A DNA stretch of 64,000 bases from Xestospongia muta (taxonomy: Eukaryota > Porifera > Demospongiae > Haplosclerida > Petrosiidae), in NCBI GenBank assembly GCA_963693285.1, contig OY848920.1, positions 2,059,135 to 2,123,134 on the forward strand. Direction: 5' to 3'. The translations under genes were made by a program, and so were the position numbers. Below are positions 50,570 to 62,332 of this stretch, one piece after another. The number at the start of each line of letters is the position of its first letter. The first letter of the stretch is position 1. The notes beneath the pieces were generated by a model. The model ran no database searches, was not told where the DNA came from, and saw nothing but the letters and a program-made list of their open reading frames with translations.

Positions 50570-52653
50570 CTTACATCACTACATTGTAGTCACAACATTG
50601 AGAGTATAATATTGTGTTACAACTCTTATAATGTTCTGGAAAGATACCTGATCCTTGGTTGTTAGACGAAAAGACAAACCTGATCTTTTTAAGATACAGG
50701 AACAAATTTTGCTGACAAAATACACAAGTTAACACCTTAAAACAGGCTTTGAGATAGAAAGCAATACTGGCCCTAAAAATTCCGTTGATGTGTTCTGTTT
50801 CTTTATAAATATGGTTATAACTCTTAACATGGCATCACTCACAGTAGCTACTTGCAAAACCATTACTTTCAGTGTAAAAACACTTGAAATAAGACTTATA
50901 AAACACATACCTCATGCAAAAGAATATAAACTTTTCTTTTATAATTTTTTGAGACTTCTACTTTTGGAGTTAATGGTGTGTAAATAGAAGAAAGAGCATT
51001 GTGCCATATATATATATATATATAATAGGCTAACTTATAATGATAATACAAAGTTTACATAGACACAAAGTAGTAATATACATGTCAACAACATAATGTT
51101 TGGGTACTATGAATTTTTAAGTATATTGACTAATTGGTGTAGCCTATTGTTAATTATACAAACACATCCATATATGAACACTACTGTCCAGCTGTGAAAT
51201 TTGCAAGTCTATTAATAAATTTTCCAGTTGTATATCGACAGTAAATCTATTTTAAATATGCTATAATCAATTAATTATAAATAAAGTTATAAATAAAAGT
51301 ATATGTTATTAATCATATATGTATGGAAATATATCATCTAAAATATGTCATCTAAAGTAGTCTCAATCCTAAACTTACACCTAAAGCAATAAATGTCTAG
51401 TGACTTTAGTTGACCTTTGCTTCCCAATTTGGACAGGTGTTGCTATTTAATTAGAGGAGGTGTGGTAAATGAATATTGTTATTGCAGTTGAAATTCCCAA
51501 AGTTTTCTTTGTTGCTTAAATCGCTTTTTACATACCTATCTAATAGATTTTATAACAACAAGAGAAAACAATAAAGCTAAATTTTTGCTTTAGTTTCTAA
51601 TAGTTAGTTAGTTAGAAAAATGAAACTGAAATCTTATAAAATTGACTATGATGCTTGCTAGCATCTAGACATTAAAAAATTAGGTAGTATGGATCTTAGC
51701 ACAAGATTTATTTATTTTTATAACCCAGATTAAGTATACATGTCTTATTTGGGATTCTATAATGACATTATTTACTACTTATTACAATTACATATAAAAA
51801 TCTGCAAACGTTTCTTGTCTGAGATAACTCAACTCCAACCCAATATCAGACTATGTTTTGCATCTAGGTCAGGACTAAGATTAAGCATGAACTTACTTAA
51901 AGCATTAAAGCATATACTACTGATACTACTACTGATACTGGTATCAATATCAATACAAGTAACAATATTAGTATGGCAATAACAACTTTATTTATAAACG
52001 TGAGCTTGTATTAACTATTTCACACTGGTGACTGCAATAAGATTCTTTAATAGTGCATCTGGATTTTAATCACAATTGTAAAATGTATCATTGGTTGAAC
52101 TTCAACATAGACAACATGCAAAGCTAATAAATCAACTTTATTTAGTTTGAATTCATTAATGACTCCTATTATCTAGATCATAAAAATTATGTCATTGTTC
52201 ACTGCATAGCCCTTGCTATCAGCCTATATTGAAGTTGTCTATCGCTACCAAATTTTAGCAATATGTTATTAGTATAATCACTGCTTTAAACAACTTATAT
52301 CTAGTAGGATATTTTTTAACAATGCAAGACTGCTATTGATGTAAAAGACATTTTGACTAAATACAGTTATCTATTCTTAAAATGTTGTTTTCATTCTAAA
52401 TTCCATTTGTCATTAACTTTTTATCATGTTTACAATAATTTTGCTTTAGCAATAAATGAGTTTGTTCTTAATGAAAAGTGATTTAACAGTATATTCATAT
52501 AATATATAAATTCCTTTTTCATATTTGCATTATTATGCATAATATAAAATGTTTATAGATACATACATATATATGTTAAATTGTATACTTCACATACTTA
52601 CATACCAGTTTGTCTGCAGAAGTTTGCAATTTCCTGATCTTGTTAGTAGCCAT
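38620..52653 (-). CDS. Gene B: ankyrin array - Roc GTPase - COR-like - death domain protein
   Basis: About 1428 residues, 22 exons in coding order: 52606-52653, 47655-47735, 47295-47393, 46597-46695, 46408-46506, 46029-46127, 45707-45805, 45232-45318, 45019-45111, 44706-44804, 44427-44525, 44279-44377, 43854-43952, 43354-43452, 43207-43302, 42472-42582, 42305-42376, 42026-42127, 41750-41848, 39315-41399, 39183-39261, 38620-38963. Exon number and order equal gene A, and lengths match except at three exons: the first is one codon shorter, 41750-41848 one codon longer and the Roc exon two codons longer. The first exon, [16 protein letters not shown] before a GTATGTAAG donor, differs from that of A and is separated by a 4.9-kb intron full of repeats. 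No frame break was found. Probably cytosolic. Confidence 0.85.
39315..41399 (-). other. Gene B: exon with Roc GTPase and COR-like region
   Basis: 695 codons. P-loop [18 protein letters not shown] and SHPD are all kept. Compared with A it has two extra residues between ankyrin and GTPase (FHQGKDQCP against FHHGQCP). Differences from A cluster after the GTPase, for example [15 protein letters not shown] against EDIASLPSNPSVVTD. It is closer to the gene C exon than to A by eye. Confidence 0.85.
43020..43123. repeat. CATC/TGTC microsatellite in a gene B intron
   Basis: Imperfect TCTA, then TCCA, TCCG and TCTG tetranucleotides, then a run of CATC, lie between exons 42472-42582 and 43207-43302. 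Absent from the matching intron of gene A. Confidence 0.85.
43665..43762. repeat. Palindromic MITE-like hairpin in a gene B intron
   Basis: The left arm (about 43665-43705, GGCAATGCGTTGGAGGTTTC) and right arm (about 43720-43762, GAAATCTCCAACCCATTGTC) are inverse over about 40 bp around a 14-base loop. The matching intron of gene A (about 30880-30950) keeps the left arm and only the outer end of the right arm, so the insertion predates the duplication and has lost one arm in A. Confidence 0.75.
44831..45001. repeat. Inverted duplication around a (TA)n run in a gene B intron
   Basis: TATATGTGAACAAAATTGCA at 44831 and TGCAATTTTTTCACATATA ending at 45001 start and end arms of about 55 bp that are nearly perfect inverses, with about 60 bases of alternating TA between. 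The arms include ATATCTGAGGCAA and its inverse. It fills most of the 214-bp intron between exons 44706-44804 and 45019-45111. The same intron in gene A is 99 bp and holds only one arm. Confidence 0.9.
46771..46805. repeat. (TAA)n microsatellite in a gene B intron
   Basis: About eleven TAA units lie in the intron between exons 46597-46695 and 47295-47393. The run is absent from gene A. Confidence 0.9.
48749..49918. mobile_element. Repeat element with 11-bp inverted ends in intron 1 of gene B
   Basis: It starts AACCTCGCTGT (48749-48759) and ends ACAGCGAGGTT (49908-49918), perfect inverses. The left end continues as a hairpin (CCTCGCT...AGCGAGG, 48751-48777). Just past the right end is GGCACTTTAGTGCC, another palindrome. 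Inside are a (GT)n run (48793-48836) and a tandem duplication of 321 bp. This sequence is unlike its AT-rich surroundings and absent from intron 1 of gene A. No transposase is visible. It is probably a non-autonomous DNA element; the class is uncertain. Confidence 0.65.
49001..49642. repeat. 321-bp tandem duplication inside the element
   Basis: GGCTGCAGAGGTCAAGTGCC begins at 49001 and again at 49322, and the two copies are nearly identical to about 49636. Each carries an open frame whose shared part reads VDLE(R/G)[13 protein letters not shown], but without an ATG, so coding is doubtful. Confidence 0.9.
49960..52560. repeat. Diverged segment duplication in intron 1 of gene B
   Basis: About 49970-50310 matches 52080-52440 (ATCAACTTTATTTAGTT, ATGTCATTGTTCACTGC, GTTATTAGTATAATCACTGC). 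In the same order, 48480-48720 matches 51240-51490. Intron 1 therefore holds two diverged copies of one segment, the first also carrying the element at 48749-49918. A (TA)n run lies at 50524-50564. No gene is seen here. Confidence 0.65.
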
Positions 52654-53200
52654 TGATAATATTGACAGATGTCTTCATGAAAAAAAATTGGCTGGAAAGA
52701 CTGTACCCAATAACTTAAAAGTAATTTTGGTCATATGACTATAGTTATTATCACATGGCTTTAGAGTCTTTTTAGATTTGGCAGGAAAAGGACGTTAGTG
52801 ACGTTATAATTGCAATTAAAAAACTGTCATGTCCGGATATCTACGCCGCGGAGTGTGTAGGCGAGGGACGAGACTATTTGTTTTAGGTGAATGAGAATCC
52901 GGTCAACGTTAGTATTTGGTTGATCTTCCTACAAAACCTATACTAATTTGATTCACTTATTAATATTGGTTCTGTCTCATTATCATCTAATTCCTTTGTG
53001 TTAAAGCAAAACAATAATCATGAAAGTATGTCAACCTTGTCGCATATCCCTATACCGAAGCTACAAGTTGATATTCATTTTATAACAGATAGAATTAGTA
53101 AGTACATAGTATATTGCAGCAATTTTAGACTATTTTTAATTTTAAACTTGGTCAAATATTTTATATTACTGTAATTACTGACAGTGATGTCAAATAAATA
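52654..53200 (-). promoter_or_regulatory. Upstream region of gene B
   Basis: This matches the gene A flank and, more closely, the orphan copy at 37312-37550. Shared blocks are TGACG(T/TC)ATAA, GTCATGTCCGG, GTAGGCGAGGGACGA and TTTTAGGTGAATGA. Being kept in three copies around the start sites, they are good candidates for promoter and 5' UTR, but no transcription start can be set. Confidence 0.5.
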
Positions 53201-53663
53201 CAGTCTATGTTCATGTTATGAGCTACAATTGAGATTTTATAATGAGCCGTCAAGTGAGTCCTCATTCTAGTAAAGGAGATAGAAGCTATATATCAATTTT
53301 GGATAATTTAGGATAATGTTTTTAGAGTGACTGATTATTAGAAACACTTACATTAAAATAAACACAAGCAATTATATCTCTGATTTAATATATTTTTTAC
53401 TAGTGCTTTACCAAATAAGATAAAAATTACAATCCATAAACTAAAAAAGAAGATATGAGTTTAACAACTACAAATCACCATAATATTTTGCAAAATAGGG
53501 TATACAATGCAAACACAAGTTGAATAAAAATGATTGCAGTATGTCAATAAAACTTTAGCAACTGAATAGTAAAAGTATATTATTATGAATAAAAAAGGAA
53601 CACTTAAAACAATGAATAAAAATAACACACTGGGAAATAAAGACTGTGAATTCACTCAAGTTA
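53201..53663. other. Spacer between gene B promoter and gene C stop
   Basis: The part from 53290 onward is the same 3' flank as at 38210-38619. Head-to-tail spacing of B and C is therefore only about 1 kb from the C stop to the first exon of B. No other gene is seen. Confidence 0.6.
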
Positions 53664-56600
53664 TTAAAAATCCAATTTCAAGTATTGACTTTGTACTTGT
53701 GGTTTACACAAATAATCACGCATTTTTTGGCCAATAGTAATCTGGTCAACAATAGGACACTCAACTGCTTCAATTAGAGCAGACCATGTTACATCTGAGG
53801 TCTGAGAATCCATCCACTCCTGGATGACCAACGATAACCTTTTTGAGTCGGGATAAGGACTATAAAGATGGCTTTGGAGACTTCCAAACTTAACTTCGAG
53901 TGCTTCCCCAATTTCTTGCCATAGATATTTGATATCTGCTAATAAAACAAGCACATCACGTTTAACAGGGCGCTTTCCCAATAGATCAGAATGAGTTACA
54001 TTTGTCCCTAATAAAATTAAAATACAAATATAGGTATATACTAAGTGAATATATAGTACAGTCATAATGACATAATCATAGTCATAGATCATAATTATAT
54101 ATATATAAACATTATTATGAGATCTAAGAATCCAAACATGTGGGTAATTATTTTAAATATAAAATAAATTAGGAAACTGGGTAATTCATTTTTGGCTAAT
54201 AAAATTACCTTTTGTTAGGCTTATTATTCCAAAGCTCATTTCAGAATACATCTTAATGTCATCTTCACTTAAGTTACCAGCAAGTGTCTAGTAGTTATAA
54301 TATAATCATAAAAGTATTAATTAAAATATTACAAACCTACCAAAGGATTCTGTCCTGCAAAGATGCTAAATTTGTTCACTTGCTTTCTTAGGGACATATA
54401 TGTAGTACTTTTTGTAACCATAATTCTTAGCTTTAGTGTAGTGCATATTTTCGTGACATGGTCTACAACATCCCGTGAAACAAATTCATTTGCCATTTCA
54501 TCGACAAACAATGTACGTATCAGTAAAGGTGAAATTGTACAATAAGGCTCGCATTGCCCGACAATAGCTCTTACATCTACTGCTTGCCCTTTATCATCAT
54601 ACACCACCTTATGCTGTGTAACTACGGCATGTGCTACATCTTCTATAGTACAAACACTTAAGCTGGCAATATTGGTAGTAAGAGCAAGCTTAATAGACTC
54701 TGGTGAAAGAATGCAGTCTTCAACATAGCATGCTGGGCAAAGTTGCTTTTGAAGTGTCACAATTTCTTTAATAAGAGAGCTACGAATTTCATTGCACAGG
54801 ACTGGATCACCTTCAGATACTAAAACAGTTACGCAGCGATTATGCTCTGTAACTTGCACAACTACTTCAACACCCTTTATCCAATGGATACCATTTCTCC
54901 AGATGTCGCAGCACATTGCTAATTGCTGTAAATGGTTGCTAGACTTCAGTTGGCCAATGGCACGATTTCTAAGGCAATGAGTATAAGCTAAATGAAGAAG
55001 AAGAAGGCTCACAAAACGTGAAGAAAGAAACTGATTAGGTCTGGGACAAAAAAGACACCAACCGTAACCTTCACTGATTTGTATACTTTCAGGTCGATCT
55101 TCAAGGACAAGCGAAGAAAAAAATAAAAGCTTTTCTGAAATCGAACCAGATGAAGCTACATTGGTTTGAATTATATTTAAAACTTTGGAATCAACAACAT
55201 GGCAAAATTCAAGACTCAATAAAAAATTGACAATCATATCAGTATTGTAAGCAGGAAACACTTCTTTAAGAGCAGAAACTGGGACAACTCCAGTGTTACT
55301 TGCTATATTTTTGTGAACTTGTTCAATAGATTTAGGAGCAAACAATATGCCATTAACTTCACTTAGAAGGGTGTTTTTCTTAATTATTACCCAGTTACTC
55401 ATTCCATTTTTAATAAATAGAATTAACCCTTTATCACTAAGGGTGGACAATAAATCTGTTAGAACAGATGGGTCAGATGACAACAAGCCAGTATTTTCAT
55501 TTTCAATTTTTTCAAGCAATTGTTCTAAAGTTAAGGCGACCAAATTTAATTTTGTGTGAAGGAATGCGTTAAGAACAAAGCAATAATAGCTAATGCTTTC
55601 AGACTTATCTAAAAGAGCTTTACAACTCACTGATAGGTTGTTCATAAACCTATCAATTGCTTTACCTCCAAGGCGCCGACAATCTATTGCAAAAAATCCA
55701 CGATACTCTTGATTTTTTAGAACTTCACTGACAATGGAATCAATGTAAGGTTGATATGTTGATACACTAGCTGGACTGAGGATATCAGGATGGCTTCCAA
55801 CAACAAGTAGCTCTGATTTCTCTTGTAATCGACAGCTCACATTTTCGATAAAATTAATCCAAAAGTAAAGATCTCGTTTAATTGTTTCCCGATCATCTCG
55901 CAAATCCACAACAACGATGAAGCCACCAGGAGAACGTAGCATTAGACTTTCAAGAACTGCAGAATGGCTATTGTAATATTCAGGATGACCAGCAAAATCA
56001 TGGAGGATAACATTACCAATTTCGTGACTCTGGATTTCATGAGGAATAATACCAGCTGTTTTAGGTGTAACTCCAGTAACTATATCATACTGCGTAAATG
56101 TTTTGTCTTTCGATTTAGTGGATCGCGAAGAAATAACTTGAGTAAGAGTACTCTTGCCAACAGAAGACTTTCCACAAATAAACAATTTAGTATAAGAATC
56201 GATAGAACATTGATCTTTTCCTTGTTGAAATGGGTCAAGAAGCTTTAAAATGTCGAATTGTTTCGGATTGCTAGGTGAAACCATTTCAATAGCAGTGTAT
56301 CCTTGATTGTTTTTTAACAAAGGCATTACATAGCCAGTCGAAAGCAAGTAACGAATAATCTCCAAGGAACCATTTGAACAAGCATGGTGCAGAATTGTAT
56401 CACCTCGAAAGTCTTGAAAATTAACCTAGGAAGTTAAAAACTATATATATTTTGTGAAAAAAAACATTTATCCACTACTTTTGTTAGGCAGTTTCTACAT
56501 ATGTTAAGAAGTAATCAAATCATTAACAGATTTTATCAGTAACACTTAATACGTGTTGGTCTTATTTTTACTAAAGGGGTGTATGGTCATGTAAAGGCTC

Positions 56601-59600
56601 TAAAAATAGGCATAATCCTTACATTAAAGGACACACAAGCTAGATAGAATTTTTTATGGTTGAATAATCTTACTTGAATGCAAATTGTACTGACTGGTCA
56701 TGACATTTTGTGTTTATTTAAGGTAATGCAATGCATCTTTATCAGATAGTAACAATTGTGAAAAATTTATAATATGATGAAACTTTTAACTTACAGACTT
56801 TGCTGCATCATCATGAGATAAATGTGCAATTATCATCTTTGCAGTTTCAAGATCACTATCCAAATAGGTGTAACGTAGTGGTGTCATTTTGGTCTACACA
56901 AGAAAAGATGAAGGATTTGAATTTTGTTGAATTGTATTAATAATATGTAACAGGACATTTGAAATTAATAATTGTTAATAACATGAATTGTATAAAGTCA
57001 CAATTTATGAACATCTTTAGATGGATTTTAAAATACAGCATTAATACTGAGTAATACCATAAACTATATATTATAGCAGAGAACTCACACATATTGTTTG
57101 AATATCAACCTTGGCTTTATGTTTTATTAAAAATGACACAACGTTCAGTTTTGCATGATATGCAGCATAATGTAATGCAGAATATGAATAGTTCTATTAA
57201 AATATAAAACAATACAGTTATCACTGTTACAATGCAGGAAGTTACTATTGTTAAAAACCATACAAAATAACTATATCATATTAGAAAGTTAACAGAGTTA
57301 ACAAGAGTAGAAACAAAGTAGGGTATCTGCTGTGTTAATCACTTGCAAAAAAGCTTTAAAGTTAATTACATGACTTACATTTGCAAACTAATGAATCAAA
57401 TATATATGTATCTCCTTTTTTATTGCTTTAGAGGTTAGGTAATTTAAAAATACTAGATGATAATTATATATATATATATATATTACCCATGATATCATGT
57501 CTGACTTGATACTCGAGATCTCATTAATAGTAAAATGTTGTGGACTACTGTGTAACTGAATGAAAAAATAGCTAATTTGGAACCATTATCATTACAACAA
57601 GGACAAAATGACCAAAAAATATTCTAAATGTATTAGCAATTAAATTGAACTAACCATATATTGTTCTTGAGGTTGTTCCATATAGTTAATATCAGCTCCA
57701 AGACTAAGACATTTTTCAGCTACTTCAAAATCTTCTTTTTTTAGAGCAAAAGCTAATCTTTTATTCTGATAAAAATTAAATTAAGCCAAGTGAATAGATC
57801 TCTGTATTGTATGTATGCACAGAATATTTCATGAGCATTTTAAAAAAAAATTTAATGTTTTCATTTAAGTGTTCCTTCAACATTTAAATATAAAATGTTT
57901 CCAAGGATTTGTATTATACTTTATCCTAAACATTTCTACTATGTATATAGTAAAAATGATGAAGTTATGTAGTAGGTTTGAAAGTATTTAATTTAGTAAT
58001 CAGGAAACAACACCAAAAAATATACAGAAGATATGCTCTGTGTCATGTTGCATTGTCCTTTTTGTTACCGTTCTTTGAGCCTCCAATTGCAACTATTTTT
58101 AAGATGTTGTACAAAATATTGATTCAACACCTTTAATGTGATTTGCCATAACATCTAATCCATTTTGTTGCAAGTTTTCTAACATTGTAAATACAAAAGC
58201 AAACTTGCAGAGTTATATATTTACATCAATACTGCAAGGAAAATGCTAGTTACATGCAATTACAACATGTAATACTGTTGCAGTCATAATGGAGTATATT
58301 AGCTAATTGTATCACCTGTATTTTAAATAGGTGATGTCATCAGCATAGTATATATACTTCATAAAGCATTTTAAAGTAAGGACTCAAATAATAGCATATA
58401 ACAAAAATTAATTTAATAATAAGGATATTTTTTGACTTTAACCTTGATCAAGAAAAAGTTAGCTCCTGCTTCCTTTAAAAGCACAAAGACATCAACATTG
58501 CCGAAGAATTCTGCTCTTAATATAGGTGTGTACCCCATCTATAAATGATAAGCAAAGTAGTGATCTATCTGTATTCAACTTACTATGTCAAGAGCATCTA
58601 ACATTGGATTATACTTTAGTAGCACAGTAAGTGTTATTGAATCTCCTTTTTTGGCAGCTATATGAAGAGCAGTTTCCCCAATCTACATGCATATGATATA
58701 TTAATAAACTTTGAAATGATATTGTTATTAACAATAATGCAATCAATTTTCCTCTATGAATGCTGTGTAAATTATATAAAGTTATGATGATACTAGGTTA
58801 TTATAGCAAAGGGTTGAATGGGATAGCCACGCAGGTTTTTGCTATATCAAATCTTTTAACAAAGTACTTAAATAATGATCAGATCAATATAGCCATTGGC
58901 TAAAAAATTTTTATACTTCCCAGGTTGATGTCATTGATATAACACATAAGGCTCAGATACTTGCTACATATATAGTAGACATTACATATACATATTTGTA
59001 TACATGTAAAAAGTTTAATATAGAAGCCTCTCAAATATACACACATCTCCAGTCTATCCATATGAAATAGGTGCCCTTTAGTTTTGTTAATAAATTTTGT
59101 TGTTACCTGATTAGTGAAAATTAGCTAAAATTCTTGTTTATTTGGTGATTATACCTGCACTGTTGTTAATTTATTGCTTTAAATATCATAGATAAAGGCA
59201 ATGAAATGGCCATTTAGGATCAAAAAATAGAGAAGCAGTTGTATGAGATTGCTGGTTTGTGTTGTCTATATCGTGATTAGTATAAATGAAGCAAAGAAAC
59301 TCTACTGAAGAGAGCACAGAAACAATATATTCATAAATGCAATCCTAAGATTATTATGATGCTTCTATTGCTGAATTATTGCTAACTTTGAAGATTAAAG
59401 AAGATAAACTCATAATCTGTCACATCTAATTGAAAGTGCTCATAGTAAAAGTAATGATATTTATTGGTATATAACTAAATTAAAACATGGAATAAATGTA
59501 CAAATATGATAGATAACTCAAAATGGACTTAACACACTCACAATGTTTTGAGCATCAGCATTTGCTCTATTGTTTAGAAGAATAGAAACTGCCTTTGTAT

Positions 59601-62283
59601 GACCTTTAATAGTAGCAATATGTAAAGAAGTATTTCTATCCTATAAAACAAAGTGGATTATATAATCAATACAATATATAATATTTTTTTAGATAATATA
59701 TTCTTAATTGTTATTGATCATCTATTGTTAGTTTTCTATAAATAAATATTGTCTCTTGTTAAGTTGTATATTTAACTACTTAGAAATGGTCATATTTAGA
59801 AATAAAGACACTAAGCAATTTTTATAAAAAAATAAATAAAAATATTGTTTCAGTCTCAACAAATTTATAGTAATTGGAAATATGTTTTTGAATTTACTAT
59901 AATCACAATGATCTTTAATGTATTCATATATTAAATAATTATATTATAATTTAATAGCTCACCCCATCATTGAGGTCAATATCTGCTTCATACTCAATCA
60001 ACAAAGTCATTGATTGGTAATCTGCATTAGCAGTTGCATAGTGTAAAGGTCCTTTGAAGTACTGAAAATAAACATGAAAAGAACATGTAACATAAAGTAG
60101 TAGCATAACTTACAATGTCTTTACAGTTGACATCAACTTTAGCTTTCAGTAAAATTGACACAACAGTTGTATGTTGATTAAAAGTTGCCCAGTGCAATGG
60201 TTTCCTGTAATACTATAGTAAATATATAGAAAATATAATGTGGATTACTTTCAATGATACCTATATTTAAAATAACAAATAATAATAGTTATATGACAGG
60301 ACTACAGTATAGATGTGCAAATGCATATTTATTTGTTAATAAATCATTAAAGTATATGAGTAAAATTGACAAAATAGTTTTATATATTATTATAATGATC
60401 ATACCCTGCCAGTGATGTCTTTGAATGCACCATTCTCCAATAAAAAAGTAACTAGTTGTTCATGTCCATTTTTAGCAGCATAATGTAATGGTGATAGACC
60501 AAGCTGTTCATAAGGAATAAGAAATAATACCATCACATTGACAAAAATGCAATGTTAGAAAATATCTGAAGATGGAGACTGTAAAATTAATAGTGACATT
60601 TACTTACAGAGTCAGCAAAGTTGATGTCTGCTCCACAATTTAGAGATTCTTTAACTGTGTTAATATCCCCTCTTTGACTACCATCAATTAGTTGAAGCCT
60701 CTAGATTAAATAAAGGTACTTTTGAAAGTATACATACACATTATTTACTGCTTACAAATCAGTATATATAGTGTGCTATGGATTATACTTGTATTTTCTC
60801 AACTTACCATATCGATCATAAATCTTTCTGTTGGTATGATTCCCATATAGTTGACATCAGTTCCTAGACTAACACTATCTTGAGCTAATTCAATTTCTTC
60901 TTTTTTTTCCTGACAGAAAAAAGTGGTTACAAAATCATTGTATTGCATGTGTACAATATATGCAAACATCTACAGGTGGCATAGTTTATTTGGGATTTAA
61001 TGTAATTAGGGAGACTTTCACTGGTTTTAAATTCAATTTCAAAATGTTATGAATATTTTTATAAAATCATTTTGTGGCTTATGCATGTTATGGTTATTGT
61101 TTACCATATTTTTGTTATAATGAATAACCATGAAAATATATAGCAATAATATTTCTGGGTATACATTATATAAAATAAAAACCTCTTTTTTGAAGTAAAC
61201 TCAACAAATATGCCCTCCAGTGCAATGTGGCTTGATGGAAAATTTCGTCATGAGAATCAGGGGCAAATATCAATATAGCTAACTGTGAGGGGTATATTTT
61301 AGTACTCTTCAAAATTGTGAAATAATTGATTACAAGATTTGATAAAAAAACAAAGCAGAAAGATGGCAGAGTTTGTGAGATGCTTCCTAGCATATCTCCT
61401 ATTAAGTATTGTTTACCTTCTATATACAAAAAGCAGTCAATATTATAATTATTAAGAAAAAAATTATAAATCAAGTGTAGACCTATTATGTTGAGTTAGT
61501 AAATCATAGTTTATAATTGTAATTGTTACTCAATTTTAAATTCTCAAGTTGGCTGGTTTATAATGTTTATACAATCATTAAACAATGATAGAATGGATAA
61601 TGCTTGTCATAATATATCTATAAAATTGCCACTAAGCTGGTTTATAAAAAACTAACCATTTAAGCTTTAGGTTTAATATATTTCAAATATGAAAACTTGG
61701 GGATATCTATATTTATTATATTCATATATTGAACTGGCAGTAATTACAAATATATGTGTGCTATAGCCTGATTGGAAAATTTGGCTCATCTTTAAACAAC
61801 CTGACAGCCTAGAAATAGGTTGACCAGCTTAAAATGGGTTAACACAATTATTCAATGAAAATACCTGCAACTTGTTCTAACCATGCAAGTGTACAAGCTA
61901 AAAAAATAGATGGAATCTTTTATAACAGTCTGTTGGTAATCTAACTCAAATAAAAATTACTTAAAAAGTAATAGCTTACACAAAAATTCATTTACTAATT
62001 ATGAATCATTACTTCATTACAAACCTTTATCATGAAGAAGTTAGCTCCTGATTTATATAAAAGAACAAAGGCATTAAGATGACCATGATTTTCTGCTCTC
62101 AATATAGGTGTGTACCCCTCCTATTAATGTCAACAATGAGTAAGGTAAAGTTGTTGTTTGTGCTAATCTTACCATGTCAGGAACATCCAACTTTGGATTA
62201 TACTTCAAGAGCATAGTGATGGTTGTTATATCTCCTTTTTCAGCAGCTATATGAAGTGCTGTTTCACCCATCTGCATATATAA

Positions 62284-62332
<49 letters not shown>

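Noticed and set aside
61166..61474. 102-residue minus-strand ORF in a gene C intron
   Set aside because: No motif, no counterpart in genes A or B, and it lies in an intron with clear splice borders on both sides.
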